A DNA stretch of 64,000 nt from Anastatus disparis (Eukaryota; Arthropoda; Insecta; Hymenoptera; Eupelmidae), in assembly GCA_017163975.1 (NCBI GenBank), contig JAFFSR010000220.1, positions 17,192,001 to 17,256,000 of the forward strand, written 5' to 3'. The translations under genes were made by a program, and so were the position numbers. This document shows, in pieces, positions 14,501-26,824 of this stretch; positions within the stretch are counted from its first letter, which is position 1; each line of letters begins with the position of its first letter. The notes beneath the pieces were generated by a model. That model was not told the origin of the DNA, made no database searches, and saw nothing but the letters and a program-made list of their open reading frames with translations.

Positions 14501-17500
14501 TCTATTTCTTTATCTTGATCTTTCTTTTTCTCCCTTTTTTTATACACTTCGTTTCTTTATATTTTTCTTTTTTTCGCATTTTATTCGTATATATATACAT
14601 ATACACTTGTACAAGCGTTGCCCAGGTAACTGGATTAAAGCTATTCTTTTACTTTCTTCCATGATAGAGAGAGAAGAAGAGAGAAAGCTAGAGGCTTCTT
14701 CTTCTTATCCATTTGGAAATTCAGCGTGTGGTATATAGAAAGATCACGTAATGTAGTTATCCTTATATATAGAAAAAAAAAGAAGAAGCTTGGCCAATGT
14801 ACGTATAGGATAAAGTCTGATTGGTCGGATATATTATGAAACGTAAGATATCTTATTCCCTGAGCGCGGATTCGCGAAAGATTCGATGATGTTCTCTTGG
14901 AGCTTCTTCTGCTCTATACTGAAAGATTTTCAAATTTACTGTGGGAATTCTTGTTCTTTACTATTTTGCTCGATCTCTCGGAGTATTCCAGGGATTTCAT
15001 GAGGGATTGATTGCTAGGTTATTTTAATTGTATTTGGGTGTGGATTAGAAAAGTTAATCATTGAACAAATTCTAGAATTTAATATATATGGAATGAGAAA
15101 TTAAATTTTAAAAATTTAATTAATGTTATGTAAGTGTTCAACGCTAATATTTGCAGTATTAAGTAAATAAATCACAATAACAGTTATAACGGTATTGGTT
15201 TATAGGTATTCCGTTAATATTCAAATAAATGTTCTTAAAAGAATTTTCCAATTTAATAAAAATTTTTTATTGAGTAAATATTTATTTCATTCTTATTTTA
15301 GTTTTGTTTGGTTAATTTTAAAAAATAATAACAATAATATTATACGAAGAATTTGTTTGAAATTCTAAAATATAATATCTATAATTTATAAATGAAATGA
15401 TGAATTAATTTCATCTTCAGGTTATCTTTCGGTCGATAAATTTGAACGTTTTAAGATTTTTTAAACTAAAAATATAGTTGATAATATGATAAAAATCGGT
15501 TTTGAGTTAAAATTGAAAGGATCAATAATTGGTGAGCTATGTTATGAGAAATTACTGTGTAGCAATTTTAGCATGTATTGCAAACATGTTTCAAGATAAT
15601 TTTAAATTCACATTATATAATTTATATTCATCTAAATTTCAATATAAATTGTATATAAAATTTAATTCATACACTTGTATACACAAATACTTTTGGTCCA
15701 TTACCTGAAAAGTAGTAAAATAAGTTACAATAAAAATAAAACTAACTTTCATAAACATTTTTTAGAGACTTATAAATATTAATTTTAGCATATATTTTCA
15801 GTATTATTCTGTATTAACGTAACTCCACTAACAACAAGAACTAAATACTAAACATAACATATTTTAGGGTACTAATGAGTATATGAGATGGTATTATAAA
15901 GTATTATGGTATTACACTAGTAGTGCATTTGTATTATGAGAGTACGATTCTCTCATTAGCACAAACGCTCAGTTAATTTGAATTAAAATCTCGGGCTTTT
16001 TTTTCATAGTTTATAAATTACTAATTTACTGAGAGTTTATTCGAGCCTTTCCTCTTTTAAATGACATTTGTTTTGTTAATTTTTATGTACATGCGGTTAA
16101 AAATTATTAATATAATTTATTGTTTCAAGAAGTTTAAATATTTTTTTTTATAGAATCTTCCGAGTATTTTTACACAAATTAAAACAGTTGTTCATTTACT
16201 ATAACAGATCAAATATACGCAATATTTTTAAATGTTCTAAACATCTTTGAAATTGTAAAGTTTTAAAAATTCTCACATTTTAGGAATTTGTCCATTCGAA
16301 AAATATCAGAAAACTTGTGCAAAATAATTGAGCAAACATCAAAGACCATAATAAATGAACGATAAATTATTGTTACACGTTATACAAGATTTCTTGGTAC
16401 CTAAGTATTAGCTAGTAAAGCACGTATAGTATTTTCAAACGTTCTCACACGATTCTCTTGCATTCTTCTATCACGTCTCAGGACAATACTAGTCGTTGAC
16501 GGCTGGTACGCGTACGAGGTCTAATTGCTCAGTAAACCGTCTGTTGTACTGTACCCATATATATATGTATATATATGATACACGTATATATACATACTTG
16601 AATAGTCCAAACGTTTACTTTCTTTCTTTCTCTCTCTCTCTTTTTCTTACTTGACTTTTTTTTTTATTTCTTTCGACGTGACGGCATCTATATCCATCTA
16701 AAACTCAAGTATGTAAGAACCAAATCGTTTACCTTCACGAGCACGTTCGCTACGTAAATAAGTTTCTGAAGAGCTAAGAAAGCGCGGACCCGTATTATGC
16801 GATCTTTCTTTTTTTTTAGTACCTTTAAAGAGAGACCTTCTTATTTTTCTTCTTCTTTTTTTTCAAGTTTTATTTTATTTCTTTTTATTTTTAGCTATGG
16901 TGTGTGCGGCTGTTGAGTTTTCGTATACGCTCAGGTGTTCTAAGAACGTTTGCTTTTTCATATTCCTTTTTTTCTTCAAGTCTTATGGAGATTCTATTGT
17001 AGAAAGTTGTTACGTTTTATGAAAGATGCTTAGTAGATTTAATATACGAAGAACTTTTTTTAGAGATGTGTAAATAAAGATTTTGAAGAAGAATGTTTGA
17101 GATTTGTAATGATTATGCATACATTACAAGTACAAATTTACAGGCAAATTTAAAAAATTTTTGATGAATGACACACGAAGAAATATGTTTTCTATATTTA
17201 AATTTACTTTGAAATCTTGTGATAGGAATTCCTTGCTTGATAAATTCTATAAATATTCAAATTAGTAACGTTTTTCATAAATAAAAAATCTTAATTAAAA
17301 CATCACGATTATGATTTATCTTTGATTGAAATTTTTTAACGAAATGAATAAATCGCCATATGAGATGTTATATGAATTTCTAATTGAAAATCTAATTTGA
17401 AAAACATAATTTCATCAACAACTTTAAATGTTCATTTTCGGATAAATATATTAACTGTTTTCAAGTGGAAAGGGTTAATTGACCCGTTACTAAAACATTT

Positions 17501-19185
17501 TCATTTTATCAAAGTTATTTAAATAATTATAGTACCTCCATTTTATTTCCGGTTAAAACTCTTAACAAAGAATTAAAAATCCTCGTTTTACTTTTCTAAC
17601 ACATCTTCGCTCCTTTTTTTCTGTTCTTACATTTAAGAGTTAAGCTGTAGTATAAACTTTAATGAAAAAAAAGTAAGATTAATTATATTGTCTTGTATGC
17701 AAAGTTTGTCTTAAAAAAGTAACTTTGTTATACGTTGCAATTTTTATGAAGTACAAGAATAGAATTAATGTTAAATATACATATAAGTTTAGTAACACTC
17801 ACTCTCTGTACAAAGTTTCTGAAAAAAAAAGAAAATGTATATAACTTTTATAGAATGCAACAGAAGGCTTAAACTTGCATATTAACGGTGGTCACGGACT
17901 ATCTTGTTAGACCAACTTTTTAGTGTTTATAAATGTATCTTTCTCTGTATTTTGCTAATTTAAAACACGTTTATCACAACTTTAGCGTAGGATAAGGAAT
18001 CTTTTATTTTTCATGGTGTTTGGTTTATTTTACCTTATAATAAGTCGGGTGAAATGAACGATCGTTTCAAACATACTAGGGCTATAAAAAAAGTACATTA
18101 TGCAGAGTGCGTAAAATATGTGATTATCGCACGAGTCGCATTTGCAATCTGAGTTTAAGCCTGAAAAAAAATCAAATTTAAATAGTCATATTTTTTTTTT
18201 AATAATAATTAATAAAACTTCTTTTTACCTTAAATATGTATTAAATACAAGACTTTGACCCAAGAATAATTTTAAAAAACCTCATTTTTAGTTTTTGTAT
18301 ATGAATTTATTTCAAAGTTTTTATCCCTAAAAACTTGATATTATATTTAAAATTTGTGCTCAACTTATCCAAACGACTTTCGTTTCAAAATTCGCTATTT
18401 TAAAGTGAGCTCTATAACTACAATTTTTTTTGTTGCGTTGATTCTTGTGAATGTTTAAATGTTTTACCAATTTCATAGAGAGATACAGAGAGAAAGAGAG
18501 AGAGAGAGAGAAAGAAAAAGAGTATATATGCGGTGAACCAAATACAATCAAATGCCAGAATAGAAATAAAAAATGGCTTACGGCTTGCAAGCAGCTGCGC
18601 ATATAATGCGCTACACGAGTTTTGTGGCGTACATCGAAAAAGTGAAAACAAGTATGCGTTTATTTTTTTTCCCAGTTATACGATCGTGATGAAGTTTCAT
18701 CCTCTGACAATTGAAAAATAATTTTTTTTTTTACTTATCGAGTTCGAAATTAAGTATCTTGTTTTTTACTTATCATAAATAAATAAGTTTAATAATAAGA
18801 TTTTTATACTAAAGTTTGAGGAAGCTCATCTAATTAAAGACATGATTATAATTAAATGTTTAACATTGTTAAATTTGAATGTAAAAATGATTAACTAAAA
18901 GTTCAGTGAGTTCAGAATACTTTATAAAAATGTTATGAATATTTTAAATTACAAAAGTTGCAAAGTTACAAAATTTAATATAGCGCTTTATGTGTAGTAC
19001 GCAATACTATAGCGTTACATTAGAATGAAAGCGAGTAACAAATATACAAGTCCCGTACAAGACGCCTTATTAAATTTTACAACTTTACACATTCATAACT
19101 TTTTAATAAAGTACTCTCAGCTCACGAAATTTTAGTTGAATCATTTTTATATCTGAATTTATTATATATTAAACCCGAACCATGT
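8506..19185. other. AT-rich non-coding stretch
   Basis: No gene is recognised. Patches of higher complexity occur at about 9180-9600, 10500-10740, 11850-12090, 14590-15010 and 16400-16990. Two of them hold protein-like but short minus-strand frames, at 9174-9371 (65 codons) and 11855-12085 (76 codons), which I could not tell from chance. GA/CT runs occur near 16620-16640 and 18480-18515. The rest is A/T-rich sequence of the kind found in introns or intergenic DNA. Confidence 0.55.
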
Positions 19186-19375
19186 GAGGTGGTCAGTGGC
19201 TCAGTCGGTAGAGCGATGGATTCATAATCTCGGGAACCCGAGTTCGAATCTCCGTCTCGGCCGATTTATACGAGCACCATTGTACGTTAAATGCTTTGTT
19301 CACAAACACACTGAGAAACCTCCGTCGTTATTTAGCATGGCAATTATGGCATAAATATAGCGACGTTAAATAATT
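19186..19375 (+). mobile_element. tRNA-derived SINE, copy 2
   Basis: Same family as the copy near 8.4 kb, on the plus strand. It has a GAGGTGGTCAGTGGCTCAG head, an intact box A-like segment, CAT at the anticodon position of a GATTCATAATCTC loop, a box B-like GAGTTCGAATC, the shared body with CACAAACACACTGAGAAACC, and a tail at GCGACGTTAAATAATT. I see no clear target-site duplication. Confidence 0.93.
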
Positions 19376-22300
19376 AAAAACAGCTTTATTAATTTCAAAA
19401 TGGTTATCTGTCATATTTTTTTTCTACAAAAAGATAAAGCTATTCATTTCTTCAATTTATGAAGTGATCATATAATCTGAATTTAATAATCAAAATTATA
19501 CTAATTATTTCAAATATTTTATTTATATGAATAAGGAAATTATTAAAATCTTATTCTTTCACACCAAACAACGTACAGAATCATAAAAATAAAAAAAATA
19601 TATTTTGTAATGTACTTCAACGTACATTGAAGTTATAATACAAGGAATTAGTGTTAGTTGTATATAATATGTCTGCATGCTATGGGGCGGCTATGTAGTA
19701 TCGTGCATTTAACGGATTAACGTAAAGGCGAAATTCATGTTTTGGATATATTTCCAGTGTGCTTAGGTGTGCGCACAATTTGCAATAGCTTACGCAGTTA
19801 AATAGCTATATAAGTCTGCTGGTGAGTATGGTTTAAGGGTATAAGTTTGCACTCCAAGTATTGTTATTCCTTAATGTTATTCTCTGCTTTTGACTGGGTG
19901 GATTAATTTAATTTGTTACTATTAAATCTTTGTTTTTTCTTTGAATTGTTTATCAATTAACAGTAAATAATCATAAATAATTATTAACGAAATATTATTT
20001 TACAGAAATAATATATGCTTTTTTTCATTTATATCATCATCTTCAAGTTTTTAGTATATGAAATTGGATAAACTTCATTCAGTAAACTTACTTTTACTTG
20101 ACTTGGAATGATTTGATTGGTAACGATTTAAAGCAGGATTAAAGAGTAACTATAAAAATCGACTAACATAGGAAAGACGCAATCGAAATTGTCATCGTAT
20201 CATTTTAGTACTTGAACAATTCTAAAATAAGCATAACTTTTTTTTTTTTTTTTAAATTTAAACCATCCCAAGCTAAGAATTGAGAACAATCGAATTTCAA
20301 TTACATCTTTCCTGTATCCGCAATCAACTCCCCAAAATCAGTAAAAATTTTAGGTTTACTTTTATTTTATTTCAGTAGGTCCCAATTACAAATTTACATA
20401 TTGATTATAGTACACCGAATTAATCAAGGTTACTTTTAAAGATGGTCTGAGTCAAGTTGAGGATGAATTAAATCTTATTTTAAACTTTCGATAATATTTT
20501 TTAATTATATCATAGATTTATTCAATAAATAATAAGATTAACACATTCCACTCTACAATGTAAAAGCGTTGCATCGATATTTGTTTCTGTTACACAAAAA
20601 GACGTTAACGAAAAAAAAATTCATTTCACAAAATAATCTAAAGTAAATTTTCTTATATTTTTAAGTTTTGCACGAAATAAACGTAAACTTGCTAGCAAAA
20701 GGTGTTAACGATGCAGAAAGGGGTTGGCACGAGAAAAAAAATTTGATATTGCACGCGGGTTCTGGCTCGTTTACGAGACAGTTGCGCGTAATCGTTTTAT
20801 ATACCTAGACATTATACAATGTACAGCGAGAAAGAGAGAGAGCCAGGGGATGCTAAGAGTGAGTGAGTTATGTAAACAGCTTTTCAAGAAGCAACGTTAG
20901 AGTACTTTTTTTTCCTCTTGTTTATTTTTTGGATAGCACGCTCGCCACGTGGTACATTTTTTACTGAGTTTTTCAATTAAATTTTGATATATCATGCGCG
21001 CTACGTGTGTAGGAGATGTTCTTCCAGGGTTATAAATTTGGTACACCTCTTTTCTTTTATAGTGCCTTTTTTTCTTTACCGTTTATTTTCCTTTTTTTCG
21101 CAGAGGATAGTTTCAAGTTATATTGCACGTTGATAGTACAAATTTTTATAATTCAAAGAAATTTTAAAAGTCAAGAAAATTTTTCTGATTATAAGAAAGG
21201 GGCATAGTTTAATGACTTTCCTTTGAGATAGCGATTAACATTAAGCGAAGAAAGAGTTTTATGGCAATGAGAAACTAGAGCTTTGCTAAAGAAAGAAGAT
21301 ATCTCTTTCTCCATAGGTTTGCAAGATTATCAATTAAGATAAAGAGAATGCAGCAGCGAAACGATTAAAGGATTTTAAATAATTGCGATGCTTTGAATTA
21401 TTAGTATTTGGCAATTAATTTATTGAGTTATATTGTAAATTGCTATTGTTCGAGCTGAAATTAAACTATTTATCAATTTTATTGATATATTTTTTTTAAG
21501 TTTTACTTATAGTATAAAAAAAGTATCAATAATTCTACATATATATAAAAAAAATATTGAATTCGGAAAATAGTATCATACTTTTAAAAACTAAAAATAT
21601 AACATCTGGGATTTAGTTTGAGAAATTTCTCATACTTTTGTAAAAAAAAAAAAATAAACTATGTATCAAAGTTAATTGATTGGTATAACAAACAATTTGA
21701 AAAAATGTATTGATAAAAGTTGAGTAAATACTTTAATTTAATATTCACCTAAAATTATTTTAAATGCAAAAATTGTTCGTTTTGAAATATTCCCCTTAAT
21801 TCAATTGATTCTCATTTCGAGTTACGTTCTTTTTTAACGATTTTTATTTTATAAACGTACAATATTCAAACCGAACTTTAAATTATATTATTAAATTTTG
21901 TATACATATATACCGAAAAGAATATTTTTTATTTACGAAAAATAAAAAAAAAATATCTCTGAAATCATACTTTTATGATAAAAATTTTTATAAACAAAAG
22001 TTGTAAAAATTTTACGGTATAAGAATAAAGATTTTTGTATTTTGTTATATTTACTATATACATCGAATCCGAGCCAGGCTATATTAATCCATAAATTTCT
22101 GAGCTTTAATAAAGAAAAACCTCTAATCCAAACTTACTCGACGCAATAACTGCAGGCTCTCGTACAATCTTTTCTTTCTCGACAAGAAAAATACAAGAAT
22201 AAAGAGAAAAAAAAACGAAGAAGAAAATGAAGAAATGAAAGAATCGTCGTACTGGCAGGGCACGTTTTACATGTGTATATACATATACCATATTATATGC

Positions 22301-24270
22301 AATCCTTTATCACGATATATCGTCTCTCCGCTGATCTGCATGTAAGCGAAGCAATGCATGCGTAATAAACGCCTACAACATTTCGAGTTCCTTATTACTC
22401 GCGATATATATATATACATACACATAAGAGCTTCGCTCTACTTCAATTTTTTTTTTCTGTCTCTATTATTTATTTCATTGCACCGATCGAGTATATCCTT
22501 TATACGAAGTGAGCTCTGCGGTTTTGATGTACTGATAAATTAAAATAAAATCTTAAACGAGCTTTTTATAATTGTTTAATATTGATGTTGTTAGTTTTAC
22601 TTGACATTAAATTGTCGCTCGTTTTTATAGCTTTTAAAGTTTAATAGTTTTCTGGGTAGGAATGAAATTCGAAAGTTTTATTTTTTTATTTGCATTTATT
22701 GAATAAAAAAATATTATTGTGGAGATAATTTAACGTTTGACTAGAAAATATTCAGTAAAATTTTCTAGTTCATAACTGATTTGAAATTTAATTAAGAACC
22801 ACTTTTTGTAGTGATCATTATTAAATCTATATTTGTTAGTAAATTATCATAAATTTTTTTTATTTAACATTAAATTTTTTATTTTGAGTTTATAGAAGTC
22901 GAGACACTATTCTAAATAGACCTTATTAAAATTATAAACTACGAAATTTCATATTTTTTAAAACTTTCCAAGCTAATTTGTTTTATATTTATTAATTTTT
23001 CGAATTTAAAATAAGCTAGCTGGTGAAATAGTTTACATAAAATATCATTATCTATAAAATAGCAAAATTAAACTTTCATATCTCAAAATTTTCTATTACA
23101 TTCAATCATTCCAGTCACATTTTCCTCCGTCTATTAACTTGCATCTAAAAAAAGAAAAAAAATTGTTGTCACGCCATAAATTTTCATTATAACATTCAGC
23201 AACGCTCATTTAATATTTTGTGATTTCAGTATGAACGTCAGAGGCACGCATATACATAGAGCAGCATTATAATCCTTGTTCTCTTGGAAACTCTTAGTGC
23301 ATTCGTGATTTGTTCCAGGTATATATACGAGGGGGGATAGAGTTTAGTTAAACTTTATTATTATGAAGTTTCAACGAAGTATCTTCTACTTAAGTTCCTT
23401 ACTACTTGTTATACACGCATATAGAATAGGTAGCTCTCGCAGCCAGTACGTCTTTGCTTTTCTAACTCGTGTATGTATATGAGGTATATAGAGAAGATTA
23501 GCATTAATAGCTTAATTACGATCGAGTCTTGTTAAAGGAAGCTACGCAATAACAGCCTATTCAATTACGTATTATTGTTATTATTATTTTTTATTTTTGT
23601 ACACATGGGAGACTTCGCTTGATATATCATTGTTGTTAATTAATTGAATTGAAGTCGGTCTTTCTCTGTGCAATTTATTGCTATTAAAATTTTTTTTCTT
23701 TTTCATCTTACTTTTCTTTTTGGGTTATTAAAGCTCGTTTAAATCAAAGCTAGATTTTTGAATATGGTGTGTAAAAAGATGATAATTTCAATTGGATTAG
23801 AGCTGGGAAGAAAATGTTTTTAGCAATGATTGCAGGTTATAAATTTAAATAGAGTGTCGTGTATAGATTGAAATTAATTGGTTGACAAAAGATGAAAGGA
23901 CTCATTGAAATATAGTTTAATAAAAATCTTGTCATTATTTATATAGTGTGTAAGCAATTTTTTTTCATTCTTTTGAATTTTTCTAATAATTTACCTTTTT
24001 TCTGTTCCAGGTGAGTCTCCAAATAAATTTGTTTTCCAACAGTTGTAAGTACTAATCAAAACAAAAATACTTTATATTCATAACCCATTGCAATCGTTCA
24101 AATATTAAAAAATTGAAGAATTAAGATTCCAATAATTATGTCAGTAATAAAGGTTCTGCCATATATAAAGAATCACTAAATATTTTTATTCTTGAACAAA
24201 TAACATTAAACAAAATAAAAAATTAGCTTCACAACCAACATCAATATGAATTTAAAGTTTTTCAATTTTT
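19376..24270. other. AT-rich non-coding stretch
   Basis: No gene is recognised. More complex patches lie at about 19620-19860, 20690-21320, 22060-22560 and 23230-23700. A strong candidate recursive splice junction lies at 24010/24011 on the plus strand and is listed separately. If it is real, this stretch belongs to a long intron of a plus-strand gene whose exons lie outside the window or are too short to see. Confidence 0.55.
23990..24016 (+). other. Candidate recursive splice site
   Basis: A pyrimidine tract (TTACCTTTTTTCTGTTCCAG) ends in a consensus 3' splice site at 24010 and is followed at once by GTGAGT, a good 5' splice site. A fused acceptor/donor with no exon between is the signature of ratcheting points described in long insect introns. 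A branch-like CTAAT lies just upstream. A chance match cannot be ruled out in a single sequence. Confidence 0.4.
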
Positions 24271-24463
24271 AAATTTTATTTAACGTCGCTGTATTTATGC
24301 TATCATAGCGATGCTAATTAGCGACGGCGGTCATCAATGTGTTTGTGAACAAAGCACTTGTTACAGTGGTGCTTGTATAAATCGGCCGCCGAGAGCGGGA
24401 TTCGAACTCGGGATCCCGAGATTACGAATCCATCGCTCTACCGAGTGAGCCACTGACGACTTC
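24271..24463 (-). mobile_element. tRNA-derived SINE, copy 3
   Basis: Minus-strand copy of the same family. Reading from 24463 downward there is a GTCGTCAGTGGCTCACTCGG head, a box B-like GAGTTCGAATCCC, the body with GTGTTTGTGAACAAAGC (seen on the plus strand) and the tail GACGTTAAATAAAATTT. The anticodon position reads CGT here rather than CAT, which shows the copies have drifted. Confidence 0.93.
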
Positions 24464-25270
24464 TCCAATATCCATACAGATTCGCTTTAAATTTTGTTGG
24501 TACATATAAAACAAGATAGAAACAAGACAATATATATATAACCGAACACTTTAATCCTCGTTTTTGGTTGAATCTAATGGTCAATAAAGCATTTTGGTAA
24601 TTAATCTAGAAAGCCAATCGAGCATATAGAATACGTTTTGCAATACAAGCATCTATTCAATATACCTAGATAACGTAATAGTCGCACCGTCTGTGGCTAT
24701 ATACTGCTAAATCCTCACTAGGGTTAAGTCTATTGGAATAAAAAATATATATATGTATATGTATATTGAATTGAAAAGGCAAAATCATATATATATATAT
24801 ATATGTATAGACATTTATAGGTTTGATTCTTTTGTATATGCCTATAGGTTACGATTTTGGTTTAGTAACATTCATCGGATATTCCACATTGGCTATCTCG
24901 GAATCAGAAAACAGGGAAACTGCATTTCTGTGGGGAGGGCAAGTATTATACGTTGTACGATAATCGAACATTCGAAGGGAGATTGTGGTAAAAGTGAAGA
25001 GAGGAGCACACAAAACTCACTAGGGTTTAGATAGATTGTATTGATGTATTTCTCTTCTCTGTACAATAATAGGATAGAGAAAATGAATAAATTGGCTGAA
25101 ATGTTTTTTTATTTTTTTTTATGGTTGCAATGTAAATTGTTAATGGTTAGTAGAGATTTTTATAGAATTATATATTCTTTTTTTTTTAATTGAAATACCT
25201 TTTTCGGATAATTTAAATAAGATTTGATATGTTTCACTGGAAATAGAAATTCTGATTAGGATAGAATTTT
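24464..25270. other. Non-coding stretch between SINEs
   Basis: No gene is recognised. It contains several short TA runs (24527-24540, 24746-24760, 24789-24810) and a patch of more balanced composition at about 24590-25060. That patch gives a 93-codon plus-strand frame of low complexity at its start, which I regard as chance. Confidence 0.55.
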
Positions 25271-25468
25271 GAGGTCATCAATGGCTCAGTCAGTAGAGCG
25301 ATGAATTCATAATCTCGAGGTCTCGAGTTCGAATCCCGCTCTCGGCGACCGATTAATACAAGCATCACTGTATACGATATACATGCTTTGTTTTCAAACA
25401 CACTGAAAACCTCAGTCGCTAATTAGCATCGTAATGATAGCATAAATACAGCGACGTTAAATAAAATT
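25271..25468 (+). mobile_element. tRNA-derived SINE, copy 4, with target-site duplication
   Basis: Plus-strand copy: GAGGTCATCAATGGCTCAG head, box B-like GAGTTCGAATCCC, family body, tail GCGACGTTAAATAAAATT followed by an A run. An 11-bp direct repeat ATAGAATTTTG lies at 25261-25271, overlapping the first G, and again at 25480-25490 just after the A run. This is the target-site duplication expected from LINE-machinery retroposition, and it fixes the ends of the family. It is probably among the younger copies here. Confidence 0.95.
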
Positions 25469-25490
25469 AAAAAAAAAGAATAGAATTTTG

Positions 25491-26214
25491 TAAATAAACA
25501 TTGATATTTCTGGTATTGAAGATTATTTTATCTTTTTAAAAAAGAATAAAGTACATTATTTATTACAGATTTTTCAAAATATTTAATCTTTTAGAAAAAA
25601 ATAATTTATTTAATGCATAAACGAAGATGTTTAAAGATTTTTAAAAATATATTCTGCTATTTTTCTTTCATATTTTTCATTTTTCGCGTATTAATAAAAA
25701 AGAAAAATATTAAAATCCCGTTAAAACATGTATATAGGTAATACAACCAGTCGGAGGACTGTATAATACTACTTCTTGGACATCGATATACTCTTCTGCA
25801 TTAATAGTGTATATGAAAAATTTTTCTTGGCAGTTTCATGACTGATCGTAGCTTATGTCTAATGCATTTACTCGATGGCGTGTATCAATGAATGACTGAT
25901 CGTGTTCCTATACGAGCTCGAGTCCAGTTTCTGTTTTATTCAAAAAAAGTATATTAACAGACGTAAAAAAGCTTTCAAATTGTCACGTGTTTTTTTTTTT
26001 TTATATATATAACTTAATTATTTTTGACGTATGACAATTTTTTCGTATGCTTTGATCGATATTGAATTATAGTATTAATATTTGATAAATGCATCAATCA
26101 TGTTAAATTATAAATTATTTTATCAAGTATTTAATGATTATTTCTTAGGTTGAGCCTGCTATAAGAAGTTTTTCAATTGCAAGTTTATGGCTGCTTTTTG
26201 TACATTGAAAAAGG
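25491..26214. other. AT-rich flank left of the giant palindrome
   Basis: No gene is recognised. A patch of mixed composition at about 25740-25930 breaks otherwise A/T-rich DNA. The segment ends at the left copy of the 6-bp direct repeat that bounds the large element. Confidence 0.55.
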
Positions 26215-26220
26215 ACTGTA
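26215..26220. repeat. Left 6-bp target-site duplication
   Basis: ACTGTA directly abuts the left terminus (AGTAGATAGG) of the giant palindrome and is repeated exactly at 42448-42453 after the right terminus. A 6-bp duplication is the size reported for Polinton/Maverick integration. Confidence 0.9.
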
Positions 26221-26250
26221 AGTAGATAGGCTATAGGCATACTGGCACAC

Positions 26251-26392
26251 CCGGATTGTAGCACACCCCCTCTCCTCCCCCAAGTGTGTTAGAATCCGTG
26301 TCGTTTAAAATACATGTGAATTCCTCCCCCCTGTTTAAAAAATGAAAAAGGATAAAACACTTGTCTCCCTCCACTAAGTGTGTTACAATCCG
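26251..26392. repeat. Subterminal motif repeated three times, left end
   Basis: The motif GTGTGTTACAATCCG occurs as a reverse complement at 26251-26266 (CCGGATTGTAGCACAC) and in direct orientation at 26284-26298 (one change) and 26378-26392. The two direct copies each lead into TTTAAAATAC and a C-rich run, so they are a degenerate tandem unit of about 94 bp. Repeated short motifs just inside transposon ends are often protein-binding sites; that role is inference. Confidence 0.7.
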
Positions 26393-26529
26393 GTCTATTT
26401 AAAATACGTATAAGTCTTCCCTTCCTTAAAAAAATGTATTTTCTTTTAGGAAAGGGCTAGCCCTTCTCTCTTCTTATTTTTAAGGAAAGGATAGATCGCC
26501 GCCCACTGTATGTTCTATTTTGGGGACGC

Positions 26530-26700
26530 AGAAAAATTGACCTACTCTTAGAAGAGAGGGAAAGGGCAGACCTTTTACGCAGTGCTGGTCTACTATGCGT
26601 TTTCTTTGACATTGCATGAAAATTTACCTGCTTTTAGAAGAGAGAGAAAGGGGCGACCTGTCTCTAAATGCAGTACACTGTGTGTGTTCTTTTTTAAGTC
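26530..26700. repeat. Degenerate tandem pair, about 88-bp unit
   Basis: Two related segments share CTTAGAAGAGAGGGAAAGGG followed by a GACCT and a GCAGT, at about 26530-26595 and 26615-26680. The second is followed by CACAGGTGCATG, a motif that recurs in the larger tandem repeat that follows. Confidence 0.6.
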
Positions 26701-26824
26701 ACAGGTGCATGAAAATAATGAATTGCGCCTTTTTTTTAGGATATAGTACATAAGCAAAGCTATAAATTTGCCTTCTATTATATTTTTTAAGTCACTGTTT
26801 TTGAAAGATTATTTTTTGTTCTTT

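Noticed and set aside
19186..19262. Functional tRNA gene
   Set aside because: The tRNA-like head is followed by a shared non-tRNA body in six copies and acceptor-stem pairing is not maintained; it is a SINE.
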